From Aeoliella mucimassa (GTDB lineage Bacteria; Planctomycetota; Planctomycetia; Pirellulales; Lacipirellulaceae): a stretch of 64,000 bases of DNA. The notes beneath the pieces are model-generated. The model was given only the letters and a program-made list of their open reading frames with translations. It did no database searches and was not told the origin of the DNA. A program made the position numbers and the translations under genes. The stretch is taken from the NCBI RefSeq assembly GCF_007748035.1, contig NZ_CP036278.1, forward strand, positions 4,340,001 through 4,404,000, read 5' to 3'. Of the stretch, positions 36,049 to 45,211 are shown piece by piece (the first letter of the stretch is position 1; every line of letters begins with the position of its first letter).

Positions 36049-36274
36049 TAGTCCGGCGATTCCAATACGTAACATGAGATTGCGCTTTCTCGCTGAATGT
36101 CGATAACCAGGCAAAGCCTACACCATGGTGGCTGCTGTAATACAGGAACGCCTAGTATAAGGAACCTCGCGCCGTTTTGGAGATGCCAATGCGGGGAGAA
36201 GCCGATAAGAAGACAAGAACCGATACATTATGAGAACTTTCGATTAAAATAGTGATTTCCCGCCCACCTGTGCC

Positions 36275-38443
36275 ATGCCCCTGCGAAGTGCTTTGCGAAC
36301 GCTTGCCAGCCAACTTTTGATCGTGACTTGCCTGCTGGCCGGATTTCAGCTTGCGGCCGAGGGAGCGAATTTTCGTGACGCCGACCGCTGGTACCAGACT
36401 TACACCGACGGATCGGGCCTGGAGCAAGGCGACCCGACTACTTTGCGATGGAGCATCGTGAGCGACGGAGTCGGCGTCGAAAGTAGCACCAGCAATCTGA
36501 TTGGGTACCTCGATTCGCTCTACGGCGCGGGGCCCGGCGGGGCGGACCTGACTACCCGACCTTGGTTTGCGACCATTGAGGATCAATTCAATAATATCGC
36601 CGCGAAGACCGGGCTGAGCTTCGAGTACGTCTCGGACGATGGCTCGGGCTGGAACCTCGCAGCAGCGACCGCCAGCCGAGGCGACATTCGCCTCGCGGGA
36701 TACGACCTGACCGCACCTGGACAACTCGGCCTCGCGCAGCTGCCGACCCAAGGGGGCGACATTCTGCTCGACACGGCCAATAGCTCGTTTGCGAACGAAT
36801 CGACCCTGGCCACGGTGTTTCAGCACGAGCTTGGCCACGCTCTTGGTTTGCTGCATGTTTCGGTTACCGGTCATAGTGTGTTGATGAATACCTCGAATCT
36901 GCCCCCTGCTGGCCCGCAGTTCGACGACCTGTACGCCCTCACCCGTTTGTATGGCGATGCGTACGAGTCGCCAGCGGGAAACGACGACTTGGCTACTGCG
37001 ACTCAACTTGGACTGCTGAGCACGACTACTCCGATTGCGATCGGTACGTCGTCCGACGATCAAACCGTCGCCCGCGACGAAGTCGATTTCGCTTCGATCG
37101 ATGGGGCGGCCGATGTCGACTACTACCAGTTCGACTTGGCGGCTCCCGCCGATCTTACTCTCGCGATCACTCCACAAGGTCCTTCCTATAGCTACACCTC
37201 CGAGGGTTCCGCGGCCGAATCGATCGTGGCCAGTGAACTGAGCGACTTGCGATTCGAGATCATCGACGTCAATTCCGGCGCACCGCTGGTATCGCTCAAT
37301 CTTGCTGGCATTGGCCAGAGCGAGTCGCTGGCTCACTTCACGCTGCCGACCGCAGGAAGCTACGCGGTGAAAGTCGCCGGCACGCAAGATGCCAACCAGT
37401 TTTATCGCTTGGATCTTTCGGCAACCGAGTCGACTCCTCCGTCGCCCTATCTGTTGTTTCACGATCGCTTCGACGGCACGACCGCGGGACTGAACTCCAA
37501 CCTGCAACTCACTGATCGGCAAGGCACCGGTTGGCTCGACTCTCCTTATTTGTCCTCCGCAGCGAATGATTCGGAGCTCACCAGCGTCGAAGTCTCGGAT
37601 GGCACACTGAGCATGACCGTTGTTCAAGGCGACGAGTCGACTGCCGCGCAGGTTGCCCCCTATCGCAACTTTGCCCCGCAGCTCGATGGCGAGCGGTGGT
37701 TGCTGTCGTTCGACTTGTCGCTTACTTCCAGCACCGCGCCCGATCAGGCAGCGTTTCAGTTTATGATCGACGACCAATGGCCCATCGGCGAACCGATGTC
37801 GGACGATCCCGAGATCAGTTTCCGACTCACCGCCGATGGCAGCTACCGGTTGGTCGAGAACGGCGGCAACGGTGGCGGCGAGGCCATTCGCACGGGCTCC
37901 GTGGATTCCGATGTTTATCACCTCCAGTTTCTTGTGGACGAAACGGTCTTCACTACTCGCATCTCGGTTGCGATCAATGGCACGAACGTCTTGGTTCGAG
38001 AGACCATGCGGATCAGCGATACCGAACATTATTTTGGTTTCGACACTCGCTTGCTCAGCGGACTCGCCGAGGGAGAGTGGGTGCAATCGACGATCGATAA
38101 CTTCTCCATTGTTCAACTTACCGACGTCATTGCCGGCGACTACAACCTCGATGGCGTCGTTGATCTCGGCGACTACACCCTCTGGCGCGACCAGCTGGGT
38201 GGGCGGGTGCTGGCGGGTACCTCAGCCGATGGCAATGGCAACGGGACGATCGACTCCGGCGACTACGACGTCTGGAAGGCCAACTTCGGCCAACACATCA
38301 ACCAGCACGCCAACTCGCTGACCGCGAGCGTACCGGAACCTGCGTCGCTGCTGACGATGTTGGTCGTTGTCAGCCTGCTTGTCGGCTGGCGAGTGGGTCT
38401 ATGTTCACAGTCTGTTATTGAGCGGCGTCCCCCTGTTGCTTGA
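36275..38443 (+). CDS. PEP-CTERM metalloprotease-like protein (matrixin type) with dockerin-like repeat
   Basis: This is a 722-residue protein. A signal peptide (LLIVTCLLAGFQLAAEG) precedes a matrixin-like catalytic domain (about 30-220) with zinc motif HELGHALGLLHVS and the methionine-turn region S-V-L-M-N. About 220-390 holds a pre-peptidase C-terminal-like beta domain (DVDYYQFDLAAPADLTLAIT). About 395-610 is a lectin/LamG-like beta sandwich. A calcium-loop pair follows (GDYNLDGVVDLGDYTLWRDQ), then VPEPASLLTMLVVVSLLVGW. The last 29 bases overlap the convergent sulfatase gene. Predicted to be a surface protease. Confidence 0.82.
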   Translation: MPLRSALRTLASQLLIVTCLLAGFQLAAEGANFRDADRWYQTYTDGSGLEQGDPTTLRWSIVSDGVGVESSTSNLIGYLDSLYGAGPGGADLTTRPWFATIEDQFNNIAAKTGLSFEYVSDDGSGWNLAAATASRGDIRLAGYDLTAPGQLGLAQLPTQGGDILLDTANSSFANESTLATVFQHELGHALGLLHVSVTGHSVLMNTSNLPPAGPQFDDLYALTRLYGDAYESPAGNDDLATATQLGLLSTTTPIAIGTSSDDQTVARDEVDFASIDGAADVDYYQFDLAAPADLTLAITPQGPSYSYTSEGSAAESIVASELSDLRFEIIDVNSGAPLVSLNLAGIGQSESLAHFTLPTAGSYAVKVAGTQDANQFYRLDLSATESTPPSPYLLFHDRFDGTTAGLNSNLQLTDRQGTGWLDSPYLSSAANDSELTSVEVSDGTLSMTVVQGDESTAAQVAPYRNFAPQLDGERWLLSFDLSLTSSTAPDQAAFQFMIDDQWPIGEPMSDDPEISFRLTADGSYRLVENGGNGGGEAIRTGSVDSDVYHLQFLVDETVFTTRISVAINGTNVLVRETMRISDTEHYFGFDTRLLSGLAEGEWVQSTIDNFSIVQLTDVIAGDYNLDGVVDLGDYTLWRDQLGGRVLAGTSADGNGNGTIDSGDYDVWKANFGQHINQHANSLTASVPEPASLLTMLVVVSLLVGWRVGLCSQSVIERRPPVA

Positions 38444-39941
38444 TTCGCTCGAGCAGCGACTGCATTTGCTCCACCCGCTCGGCGTTCTCACTCGCTACGT
38501 CGGTTTGCTCCTGCGGGTCGCTGGCCAGATCGTACAACGCTCCAGGCGGAGTCACTTTCACCCGATTCCAGGGGCCGAGCTTATCGGTCACTCGCCCAGG
38601 CGTCACGTACTTCCACTGGCCTTGTCGCAACGATAGTCCGTTGGCCTCTTCCGCCAGATACGTTCGTCCGCTGGAATCTTCGCCGAGCAGTGCGGGAAGC
38701 TGATCGAGCGAGTCTACCAACGTTCCCTCTTCGACCGAAGCGCCTGCGAGCGAAGCGAGCGAGTGCGCCCAGTCGATTTGTCCCACCAACGCGTCGCTGG
38801 TGGTGTTGGCCGGGATGCGGGCGGGCCATCTGACGATGGTCGGCACTCGGGTGCCACCTTCGAACTTCGAGTACTTGCCGGCCCGCCAGTCGGCGGCCGG
38901 GCGATGGTCGCCAAGCAGTTCGTTCGCCTGATCGGCGTAGCCATCGTCGAGCACGGGACCATTGTCCGACGAGAAAATCACCAGCGTGTTCTCCTCAAGA
39001 CCGTGCTGCTTGAGCGTCTTCATCACCTCGCCCACGCACCAATCGAGTTGGGCCATCGCATCGCCCCGCGGCCCATGCCCGGTGGTTCCGGCAAAACGGG
39101 AGTGCGGCACCCGCGGCACGTGGATGTCGTGCGAGGCGAAGTACAGGAAGAAGGGCTTCTCTTTGTTCCTCTCAATGAACTTGACCGCCTGCGAAGTGAT
39201 GACGTCGGCCATGTCTTCATCGACCCAGCGAGCTTGCTCACCGCCGGTCATGTAGCCGATTCTCGAGATGCCATTTACAATCGTGCGATCGTGCCCGTGC
39301 GTGACTTGCATCTTTAGCAAGTCGGGCCGCTCCTTGCCAATGGGTGCGTCGCCGATGCGTTTGCCATAGCTCACTTCAATCGGATCGGCCGGGGCAAGAT
39401 CGACCACGCGACCCTGCTCTACGTAGACACAAGGCACCCGGTCGCCAGTGGCCGGAATCAAAAAGTGATAGTCGAAACCAATCGACTCCGGTCCCGGCGT
39501 GATTTTGCCGTTCCAGTCAATCGGTCCATCGCCGAGTCCCAGGTGCCATTTGCCGACCACGCCGGTGGTGTAGCCGGCCGACTTCAGTCGCTCGGGCAGC
39601 GTGGCTGATTTTGGCTGAATAATCAGGTTCGCGTTGCCCGGCTGGATGCCGGTACGTTTGCCACGAAACGCGTAGCTACCAGTAAGCAGCGCGTATCGCG
39701 AAGGGGTGCAAGTGGCTGCCGAGCAATGGGCGTCGGTATGACGCAAACCTTCGGCGGCAAGCTGATCGAGATTCGGAGTTGCAATCGACCCACCGTAGCA
39801 AGCGACATCGCCATAGCCGACGTCGTCGCCGTAGATGAGCACGATGTTCGGCGGATCGGCTGCCGGTGCCTGGCACGCCATCGCGAACAGCAGGGAGACA
39901 GCCGTCAGCAGCATCACGGAAAGGGATCGATCGTTGCGCAT
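38415..39941 (-). CDS. Secreted arylsulfatase A-type sulfatase
   Basis: This is a 508-residue protein with a signal peptide (VMLLTAVSLLFAMACQAPAA). The formylglycine site is CTPSRYALLTG; metal ligands lie in IYGDDVGYGD and IFSSDNGPVLDDG, and GVVGKWHLGLG is the arylsulfatase A signature. Its end overlaps the convergent protease gene by 29 bp. It is divergent from the DUF1593 gene, with which it shares a 189-bp promoter region. Likely desulfates extracellular glycans; substrate unknown. Confidence 0.92.
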   Translation of the reverse strand: MRNDRSLSVMLLTAVSLLFAMACQAPAADPPNIVLIYGDDVGYGDVACYGGSIATPNLDQLAAEGLRHTDAHCSAATCTPSRYALLTGSYAFRGKRTGIQPGNANLIIQPKSATLPERLKSAGYTTGVVGKWHLGLGDGPIDWNGKITPGPESIGFDYHFLIPATGDRVPCVYVEQGRVVDLAPADPIEVSYGKRIGDAPIGKERPDLLKMQVTHGHDRTIVNGISRIGYMTGGEQARWVDEDMADVITSQAVKFIERNKEKPFFLYFASHDIHVPRVPHSRFAGTTGHGPRGDAMAQLDWCVGEVMKTLKQHGLEENTLVIFSSDNGPVLDDGYADQANELLGDHRPAADWRAGKYSKFEGGTRVPTIVRWPARIPANTTSDALVGQIDWAHSLASLAGASVEEGTLVDSLDQLPALLGEDSSGRTYLAEEANGLSLRQGQWKYVTPGRVTDKLGPWNRVKVTPPGALYDLASDPQEQTDVASENAERVEQMQSLLERIKQQGDAAQ

Positions 39942-40130
39942 GGTATTTGTCGTCTAAATCAGGGAAAGGAAATAGCGATTCGGATTATAGCACCGGTTCA
40001 ACCGGAAGGAAAAAATCGTCGCTTTACATTCGAAGCCACCGCACGCGGGTCCCTTCGATCGGCTACACTTGAGAACAGACGATCGGTTTACCGCTCCAGT
40101 CTCACAGCAACTTCTCCCACCACTCCTCTC

Positions 40131-41693
40131 ATGCATGGCATTCAGGTGTTTACACTTTCGGCACTCACGCGCTGCAAATGGCTGTTGATTGCGATGGTTC
40201 TCTGGCTGACACTGGGCAGCGTCGTCTGCTTGGCGGAAGAATCGTCGACTTCGTCGAAGCATCCCGACTCCTCGAGGCCGCGAGTGATCGTGACCACCGA
40301 TGGCGAAGTGGACGACCGCTGTTCGATGGTTCGATTCCTGCTCACCAGCAATGAGTTCGACGTGGAAGGTCTGGTGAACAGCAGCTCGCAGTTCCATTGG
40401 CAAGGCGGAACAGGCTGGAGTGCTTTTCATCGCCCGGAGTGGATTAAGGAGTACATCGGACTCTACCGCCAGGTCTACCCGCAACTGCGACAGCACGATG
40501 CCAACTACCCCGCGCCCGACGCATTGCTGCGGTGCTGGAAGATCGGCAACATCGGCCCCGACGGTGAATACGAACAGCGAACCGAGGGAGCCGAGTGGAT
40601 CGCCAACGTGTTGCTCGATGATAGCGACGACCGACCGATTTGGCTGCAGGCCTGGGGTGGCACGAACACCATCGCCCGCGCACTGCGCATCGTCGAGGAG
40701 GAACACCCCGAACGGATGCGCGAGGTGGCCGCGAAGACTCGGCTGTTTCTGATTTGGGAACAAGACAATACCTATCAAGATTACATCCGCCCTCATTGGG
40801 AAAAGTACCAGATGATCACGATCATCTCCGACCAGTTCGACTGCATGGCGTACATCTGGCCGAAGGTGCTTCCCGCTGAAACGCAGCGTTACTTCGACGC
40901 CGACTGGATGGGCGAGCATATCCTGCAGCAGCATGGACCGCTCTGTGCAGCGTACGAGCATGAGAACGGAGCCTTTCGCTCCGAGGGCGATACGCCTGCG
41001 TTTCTGCACGCGATACCAACGGGGCTACGGAGTACCACTTCGCCCGACTGGGGTGGTTGGGGTGGGCGGTTCGAGTTGGTGCGGAATCAAGTGTGGATGG
41101 ATCCTCCTCCCCGCGACGACTGGCTACACCCCACGGGTCGCTGGGGCTACAAGAATAGTTGGTCGAAGCGACTCGAAAATGCTTCGTCGCCCGAAGACGT
41201 GCAGATTCGCACCGAGTACTTCCGCCCGATGTGGCGGTGGTTGCCTCAGGTGCAGAACGACTTTGCCGCCCGGGCTGACTGGTGCGTGAACGGTTACGAT
41301 TCGGCAAATCATCCCCCTCAGGTTGTATTGAAAAATGGTTCATTGAATTTTTCGGCAACGCCTGGCGCGGTGCTGTCGCTCGATGCTTCGAGCAGCCGCG
41401 ATCCGGATGGCGATGGTCTAAGTTTTCACTGGTGGCACTACTGGCAAGCCGGGCAGTTTGCCGGCGAGCCTTTGCCGGAGTCGCACGCGACAACTTGCCA
41501 GGTGACGATTCCGAAGACCGCCAAGCCTGGCGATCGGTTTCATATGATTTGCGAAGTGACCGACTCCGGCACTCCTCCGCTCACGCGATACCAGCGAGTG
41601 GTGATTCGCGTACCGAGCGATAACGACTCGTCACCTAATAGAACCTCTGCCGAGTCGCCGGCCGAAGCTGGCAGCGACGACGAGGGCGAGTAA
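40131..41693 (+). CDS. Secreted DUF1593-type nucleoside-hydrolase-like protein
   Basis: This is a 520-residue protein. ATG at 40131 gives a signal peptide (CKWLLIAMVLWLTLGSVVCL); upstream frame is unlikely. PRVIVTTDGEVDDRCSMVRF has the acidic loop of nucleoside hydrolases (D-G-E-x-D-D), and the body follows DUF1593, a family annotated as cellulose-binding or sugar-acting. Residues about 395-500 form an Ig/cadherin-like C-terminal domain (ASSSRDPDGDGLSFHWWHYW). Its 3' end overlaps the convergent PEP-CTERM gene by 63 bp. Probable extracellular glycoside or nucleoside hydrolase; activity unproven. Confidence 0.8.
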   Translation: MHGIQVFTLSALTRCKWLLIAMVLWLTLGSVVCLAEESSTSSKHPDSSRPRVIVTTDGEVDDRCSMVRFLLTSNEFDVEGLVNSSSQFHWQGGTGWSAFHRPEWIKEYIGLYRQVYPQLRQHDANYPAPDALLRCWKIGNIGPDGEYEQRTEGAEWIANVLLDDSDDRPIWLQAWGGTNTIARALRIVEEEHPERMREVAAKTRLFLIWEQDNTYQDYIRPHWEKYQMITIISDQFDCMAYIWPKVLPAETQRYFDADWMGEHILQQHGPLCAAYEHENGAFRSEGDTPAFLHAIPTGLRSTTSPDWGGWGGRFELVRNQVWMDPPPRDDWLHPTGRWGYKNSWSKRLENASSPEDVQIRTEYFRPMWRWLPQVQNDFAARADWCVNGYDSANHPPQVVLKNGSLNFSATPGAVLSLDASSSRDPDGDGLSFHWWHYWQAGQFAGEPLPESHATTCQVTIPKTAKPGDRFHMICEVTDSGTPPLTRYQRVVIRVPSDNDSSPNRTSAESPAEAGSDDEGE

Positions 41694-44210
41694 CGCGCAA
41701 GAGACCGATGCCGGTTCGGGCACGGCCGCGAGGGCGTCGATGCGCACCCCGCCGGACGACACGGTGCGCCCGAAATTCGCTTTCCAGATGGAGTAATCGG
41801 CCGCGTCGACGGCGCCATCGCCATTCGCGTCGCCGGGCGAGTAGAGAGCTTGGCCGGTGAGGCCCAGGTGGTCGCGCCAGAGCGTGTAGTCGGCCAGGTT
41901 CACGATGCCATCGTTGTTGAAGTCGCCGCTGTTGGTCGGCAGCAGCGCGGCGATTTGCTCCGGAGTTAACGCGTAATCGTAGATCTGAAAATCAGCCAGC
42001 GATCCGCTAAATAAGGGATCGCTGGCCCACTGGCTATCGCCGATCAGGTTGATCGTGGGATTAATGTCGGTAGGGTCGAGCAAAATCTGCCCTGCGACTT
42101 GTGGCTGTCCGTTGATGTAGAGAATGCCGGTGTTGCCGCCGAGCGTGATGGCCAGGTGCACCCACTCGCCGATTGGTAGCGCGTCGGTCGCCAGTATCTG
42201 CTCACCGCCGTTGCTGCTGTCGGTAATCGCAAAACGCATGGTACCATCCGGCGCTTGCGGCGTGAGGAACATGTAGCTGTTGGTATCGTTGCCGAAATCG
42301 AAGATCCGCTGCCAGTCGCCGCCGCCGTTCCACTTTACCCAAGTGGCGATCGTCAGGTCCTCGCTACTGGCGATACCGCTCGGCAACTGCAGGTAGTCGT
42401 CGGCTCCATCAAGCACGATCGCCTGATTCGCCCGGCCGATGGGTCCCGTGGTGTACGTGGGGCTGCCATGCGTGGTCGCGTGATTCGAACCGACTGAGTC
42501 GTTGGCATTGCCACGCAGCAAGTATTGGGCGGTTGGTCCGTCGGTTGGGTTAGCGAGCACAAACTGCCACTGCTGATTCAGGCCGCCGTTGAATTGCCAT
42601 TGAATGATGTTGGTGCTCCCCAAATCGGCGTCGAGGTACATATGGCTATTCGCATTGCGAAGATAGAACGAGCCGTTGCCGGCCTCGTCGACGTACCACT
42701 GCTGACCAGAGTGATCGGCCGTGCCCCATTGGATGACGTCGCCGCCGTTGCCGAGCGATCGCCCGGCGACTTCGGCCGTGCGGCCGCTATTCGCGTTATA
42801 CAAATGGTAGTAACCATTGCGGGTGCGGGTGATTCGCCAGAGTTGATTCAGTCCTCCATCGTCGGAGGCCGAACGGATTTGGGCTCCGTCGTTGGTTCCG
42901 CCATCGACGACTTCCATCACGGAGCCATCGAGCGCGTTGACGATCTTCCAACGATACCCGTCGAGCGCGGGCACGCCGGAGTCGTCGAAATCGATATCCG
43001 CGTACGCCCCTTCGCTCGACCAGGAGCCATCGTTGGCGAAATCGTTGTCGGTATCCGACACCACATGATCGGTATTGGTTTGCAGCATGTATTCACGAAC
43101 GCGGATGCCATTGAAATAAACGTCCTGATCGGTGCTGACGAACCGATACACACTCGGACTGCCGGTGTAGTCGCGTTCGAGCCCACCGGCAAACGCATAT
43201 AGCTCGCCATCGGGGGCGCGATACACCGCGCCGGCCGACTGATTACCGAAATCCTCAGCGTAGCCGAGCCGGTCGCCATCGGAAGCCTGGATCAGCGTGC
43301 CGCGGCCGCGGAGCACGTCGGCCCAAACCATGCCCATGGTCATGCCGCGTTCGGCGCCGGCGAGTATCTCGCCCATGCTATGCAGCTCGGGATTCATGAA
43401 CGGATTGCCGGTGTTCTCGACGTGGTCGATGAAGTTGGTCCAGCTCGTAAGCGAGCCGGCCAGCAGGTGCGACGAGCCAGCGGTGGCTTCTGGCACCTGG
43501 TCGTACCACCATTGGGCGTTGTCGCTATTCAGCGTGCTGGGGGCCATGAAGTACGTGTCGTCGAACGCAGGGTACGTCTTTAGCTCGGCGATGATACTGT
43601 TGAGGTCCGCGGGATTCGCTTGCGTGAAGTTGAAATCGGGCTCGTTGAACGGCTCGACCGCGTACAACGGCGACGAAGTAAAATTCGGCCGACTGTTGAT
43701 GTACTCCTGGGTTGCCTTAATCACACGGGCGTAGTTGGTGACGTTGATGCCGGAGCCCGAGACGTAGCTCGGATCGATCGAGTCGGGGTCGCTGCCGCCG
43801 ATGCCGAGCGTGTAGGGCACGTTGATCCCAAGCTGTTGCGCCAGCTCGAGATGCTGATTCACCTTGGCCTTGGCGGCCGCATTGAGTTCGTAGTTGCCGC
43901 TGCCGAGATCCACCAGCGGCTCGTCGACGTAGACCAGCATGCGCACGATATCGACGTTGCTCCGCCCAATATTCTCAATGCTTTGCCGCACGTTGTCGTA
44001 ATTCGGCCAGGCGGTATCGACTCCCCAGGTGCCGACCGATTTCGACTCCCCCACCGCGGTGGGGCTGAACTCGATGGTGTTAATGGCCATCGCGGTCGCC
44101 TGCCAGCCAGCAAATACCAACAGCAACGAGCAAACGTGCAGCCGCGCAGCGAGAACGCTTCGAAATAGGGTCGGAAACCGAGCAGGCACTCTGCGGATCT
44201 CGCTATTCAT
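41631..44210 (-). CDS. Large PEP-CTERM glycoside-hydrolase-like protein with ricin-B and LamG domains
   Basis: The protein has 859 residues from ATG 44210; upstream frame to 44294 lacks sense. Signal peptide, then a TIM-barrel-like domain (about 45-400) with YAVEPFNEPDF, where N-E-P is the clan GH-A acid/base motif, and NPELHS as a possible nucleophile strand. A ricin-type lectin repeat region follows (about 425-570, QLWRITRTRNGYYHLYNANS and two further Q-x-W units), then a LamG/concanavalin-like domain (about 580-750), two calcium loops (GDFNNDGIVNLADYTLWRDH; GDANGDGAVDAADYSIWKAN) and VPEPASVSCALLALVVAASF. Probably binds and cuts an extracellular polysaccharide. Confidence 0.82.
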   Translation of the reverse strand: MNSEIRRVPARFPTLFRSVLAARLHVCSLLLVFAGWQATAMAINTIEFSPTAVGESKSVGTWGVDTAWPNYDNVRQSIENIGRSNVDIVRMLVYVDEPLVDLGSGNYELNAAAKAKVNQHLELAQQLGINVPYTLGIGGSDPDSIDPSYVSGSGINVTNYARVIKATQEYINSRPNFTSSPLYAVEPFNEPDFNFTQANPADLNSIIAELKTYPAFDDTYFMAPSTLNSDNAQWWYDQVPEATAGSSHLLAGSLTSWTNFIDHVENTGNPFMNPELHSMGEILAGAERGMTMGMVWADVLRGRGTLIQASDGDRLGYAEDFGNQSAGAVYRAPDGELYAFAGGLERDYTGSPSVYRFVSTDQDVYFNGIRVREYMLQTNTDHVVSDTDNDFANDGSWSSEGAYADIDFDDSGVPALDGYRWKIVNALDGSVMEVVDGGTNDGAQIRSASDDGGLNQLWRITRTRNGYYHLYNANSGRTAEVAGRSLGNGGDVIQWGTADHSGQQWYVDEAGNGSFYLRNANSHMYLDADLGSTNIIQWQFNGGLNQQWQFVLANPTDGPTAQYLLRGNANDSVGSNHATTHGSPTYTTGPIGRANQAIVLDGADDYLQLPSGIASSEDLTIATWVKWNGGGDWQRIFDFGNDTNSYMFLTPQAPDGTMRFAITDSSNGGEQILATDALPIGEWVHLAITLGGNTGILYINGQPQVAGQILLDPTDINPTINLIGDSQWASDPLFSGSLADFQIYDYALTPEQIAALLPTNSGDFNNDGIVNLADYTLWRDHLGLTGQALYSPGDANGDGAVDAADYSIWKANFGRTVSSGGVRIDALAAVPEPASVSCALLALVVAASFGRRLGRGSIR

Positions 44211-44735
44211 TCGGGATTGTGGACTTCGACGCGCTGGATTTGTGTGAACGGACCACCAGCAGCCATTGGCTGACCGCGGGCACATGGATCTCATTTTAAT
44301 TTAGTTACATCAACCTAACTCGAATGCGAATCGGGCACCCAAATTGCCAGTCGTCCGACACCATGCGACAATTGGCTCGTCGAAACGAGGATCGGCAGTG
44401 TTGGAAATGCCCCCAAATCCGGGAAACGCAATCGTGGGGGCAATTCTTACATCGACCGTGCATTCTGTAAACACTTATCTCCCTTCGGTTTGCAGTGACT
44501 CGAATCGACGTAAGTCCTTTTCAATTGCCCCCACCCTGGGGGCACCTTTTGTGCTTTTGCAATCAAATTCATCGGATATCTAACTCCTGCCACTCAGGTG
44601 TCATCTGTACACCACTATTAGAGCAGCATTGGTGGCCAATTACCACAAGAAAGTCGGCACTTTGCTGGGTGGCTGCCGATAATTAACAGGGCAGGCGGCA
44701 GGTCGCCTTTTACTCCCTTAGCACGCGAGCAGACG
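44211..44735. other. Gene-free divergent spacer with GC-box inverted repeats
   Basis: GTGGGGGCAATT (44434-44445) and AATTGCCCCCAC (44523-44534) are perfect 12-base inverted copies 77 bases apart. The second also forms a local hairpin TGCCCCC/GGGGGCA (44526-44544), and a further TGCCCCCA stands at 44409. They lie between divergent genes and could be operator or looping sites. No coding sequence is visible. Confidence 0.4.
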
Positions 44736-45179
44736 ATGGTCACCCTCGAAGCAGTCACCCGCGACAACTGGTACGCTTGCAGCCAGCTGCAATTGCGCGA
44801 CTCGCAACAAGGCAACGTTGCCAGCAATGCGTTTACGATCGCCGAGTCGAAGTTTGAGTCGCACTATCACTTGCGGGCGATATATGCCGATGGCACGTTG
44901 ACCGGCCTGCTCGCTTACTGCCATGAAGACGATCCGCTCGACTACGAGCTGTACTGGATCTTCCGGCTGATGATCGACAAGCAGCATCAGCGAAAAGGAA
45001 TCGGACGGGAGGCCATGAAGCTGGCGATCGCCGAGATCGAGTCGCTCGGCGCAAAGCGGGTGCGAACCATGCACAAGCCGACGAACACCGCCGCGGCAGC
45101 GCTGTACCAAACACTGGGCTTCCACAACATCGGCTTCCACGACGATGGCGACGTGCTGCTCGAGCGATCGCTTGCCTGA
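44736..45179 (+). CDS. GNAT acetyltransferase, diamine/spermidine type-like
   Basis: This 147-residue single GNAT domain has the family's usual length. The acetyl-CoA loop is QHQRKGIGREAMKLAI, and YELYWIFRLMID precedes it as in spermidine/diamine acetyltransferases (PaiA, BltD-like). PTNTAAAALYQTLGFHNIGF is the C-terminal box. Acetylation of polyamines is an inference from this resemblance. It is convergent with the SGNH hydrolase gene and starts at ATG 44736. Confidence 0.85.
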   Translation: MVTLEAVTRDNWYACSQLQLRDSQQGNVASNAFTIAESKFESHYHLRAIYADGTLTGLLAYCHEDDPLDYELYWIFRLMIDKQHQRKGIGREAMKLAIAEIESLGAKRVRTMHKPTNTAAAALYQTLGFHNIGFHDDGDVLLERSLA

Positions 45180-45211
45180 GCATAACACCTGGCAATCTGG
45201 AGCCGAGGTTT

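Larger units (their letters stand above)
33873..36075 (-). pseudogene. Gfo/Idh/MocA oxidoreductase cut by an IS630-family element
   Basis: Removing the element and one TA leaves 1041 bp, a continuous 346-residue frame from ATG 36075. The restored N-terminus MLRIGIAGLGFMGMVHYLNY carries the Rossmann G-x-G-x-x-G loop, which the insertion splits between Leu9 and Gly10. The large remaining part (34886 down to 33873) keeps HVFCEKPIAMT with the catalytic-region E-K-P, GGPMLDLHIHDAHFIRLVFG and the C-terminal beta-sheet region. Such enzymes oxidise or rearrange sugars with NAD(P). Without its nucleotide-binding start the remnant cannot be active. It lies 67 bp from the other disrupted gene. Confidence 0.9.

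Noticed and set aside
36152-38116. 654-codon reverse-strand frame
   Set aside because: It is an antisense shadow of the matrixin-like PEP-CTERM gene, whose zinc motif, calcium loops and sorting tail are unmistakable.
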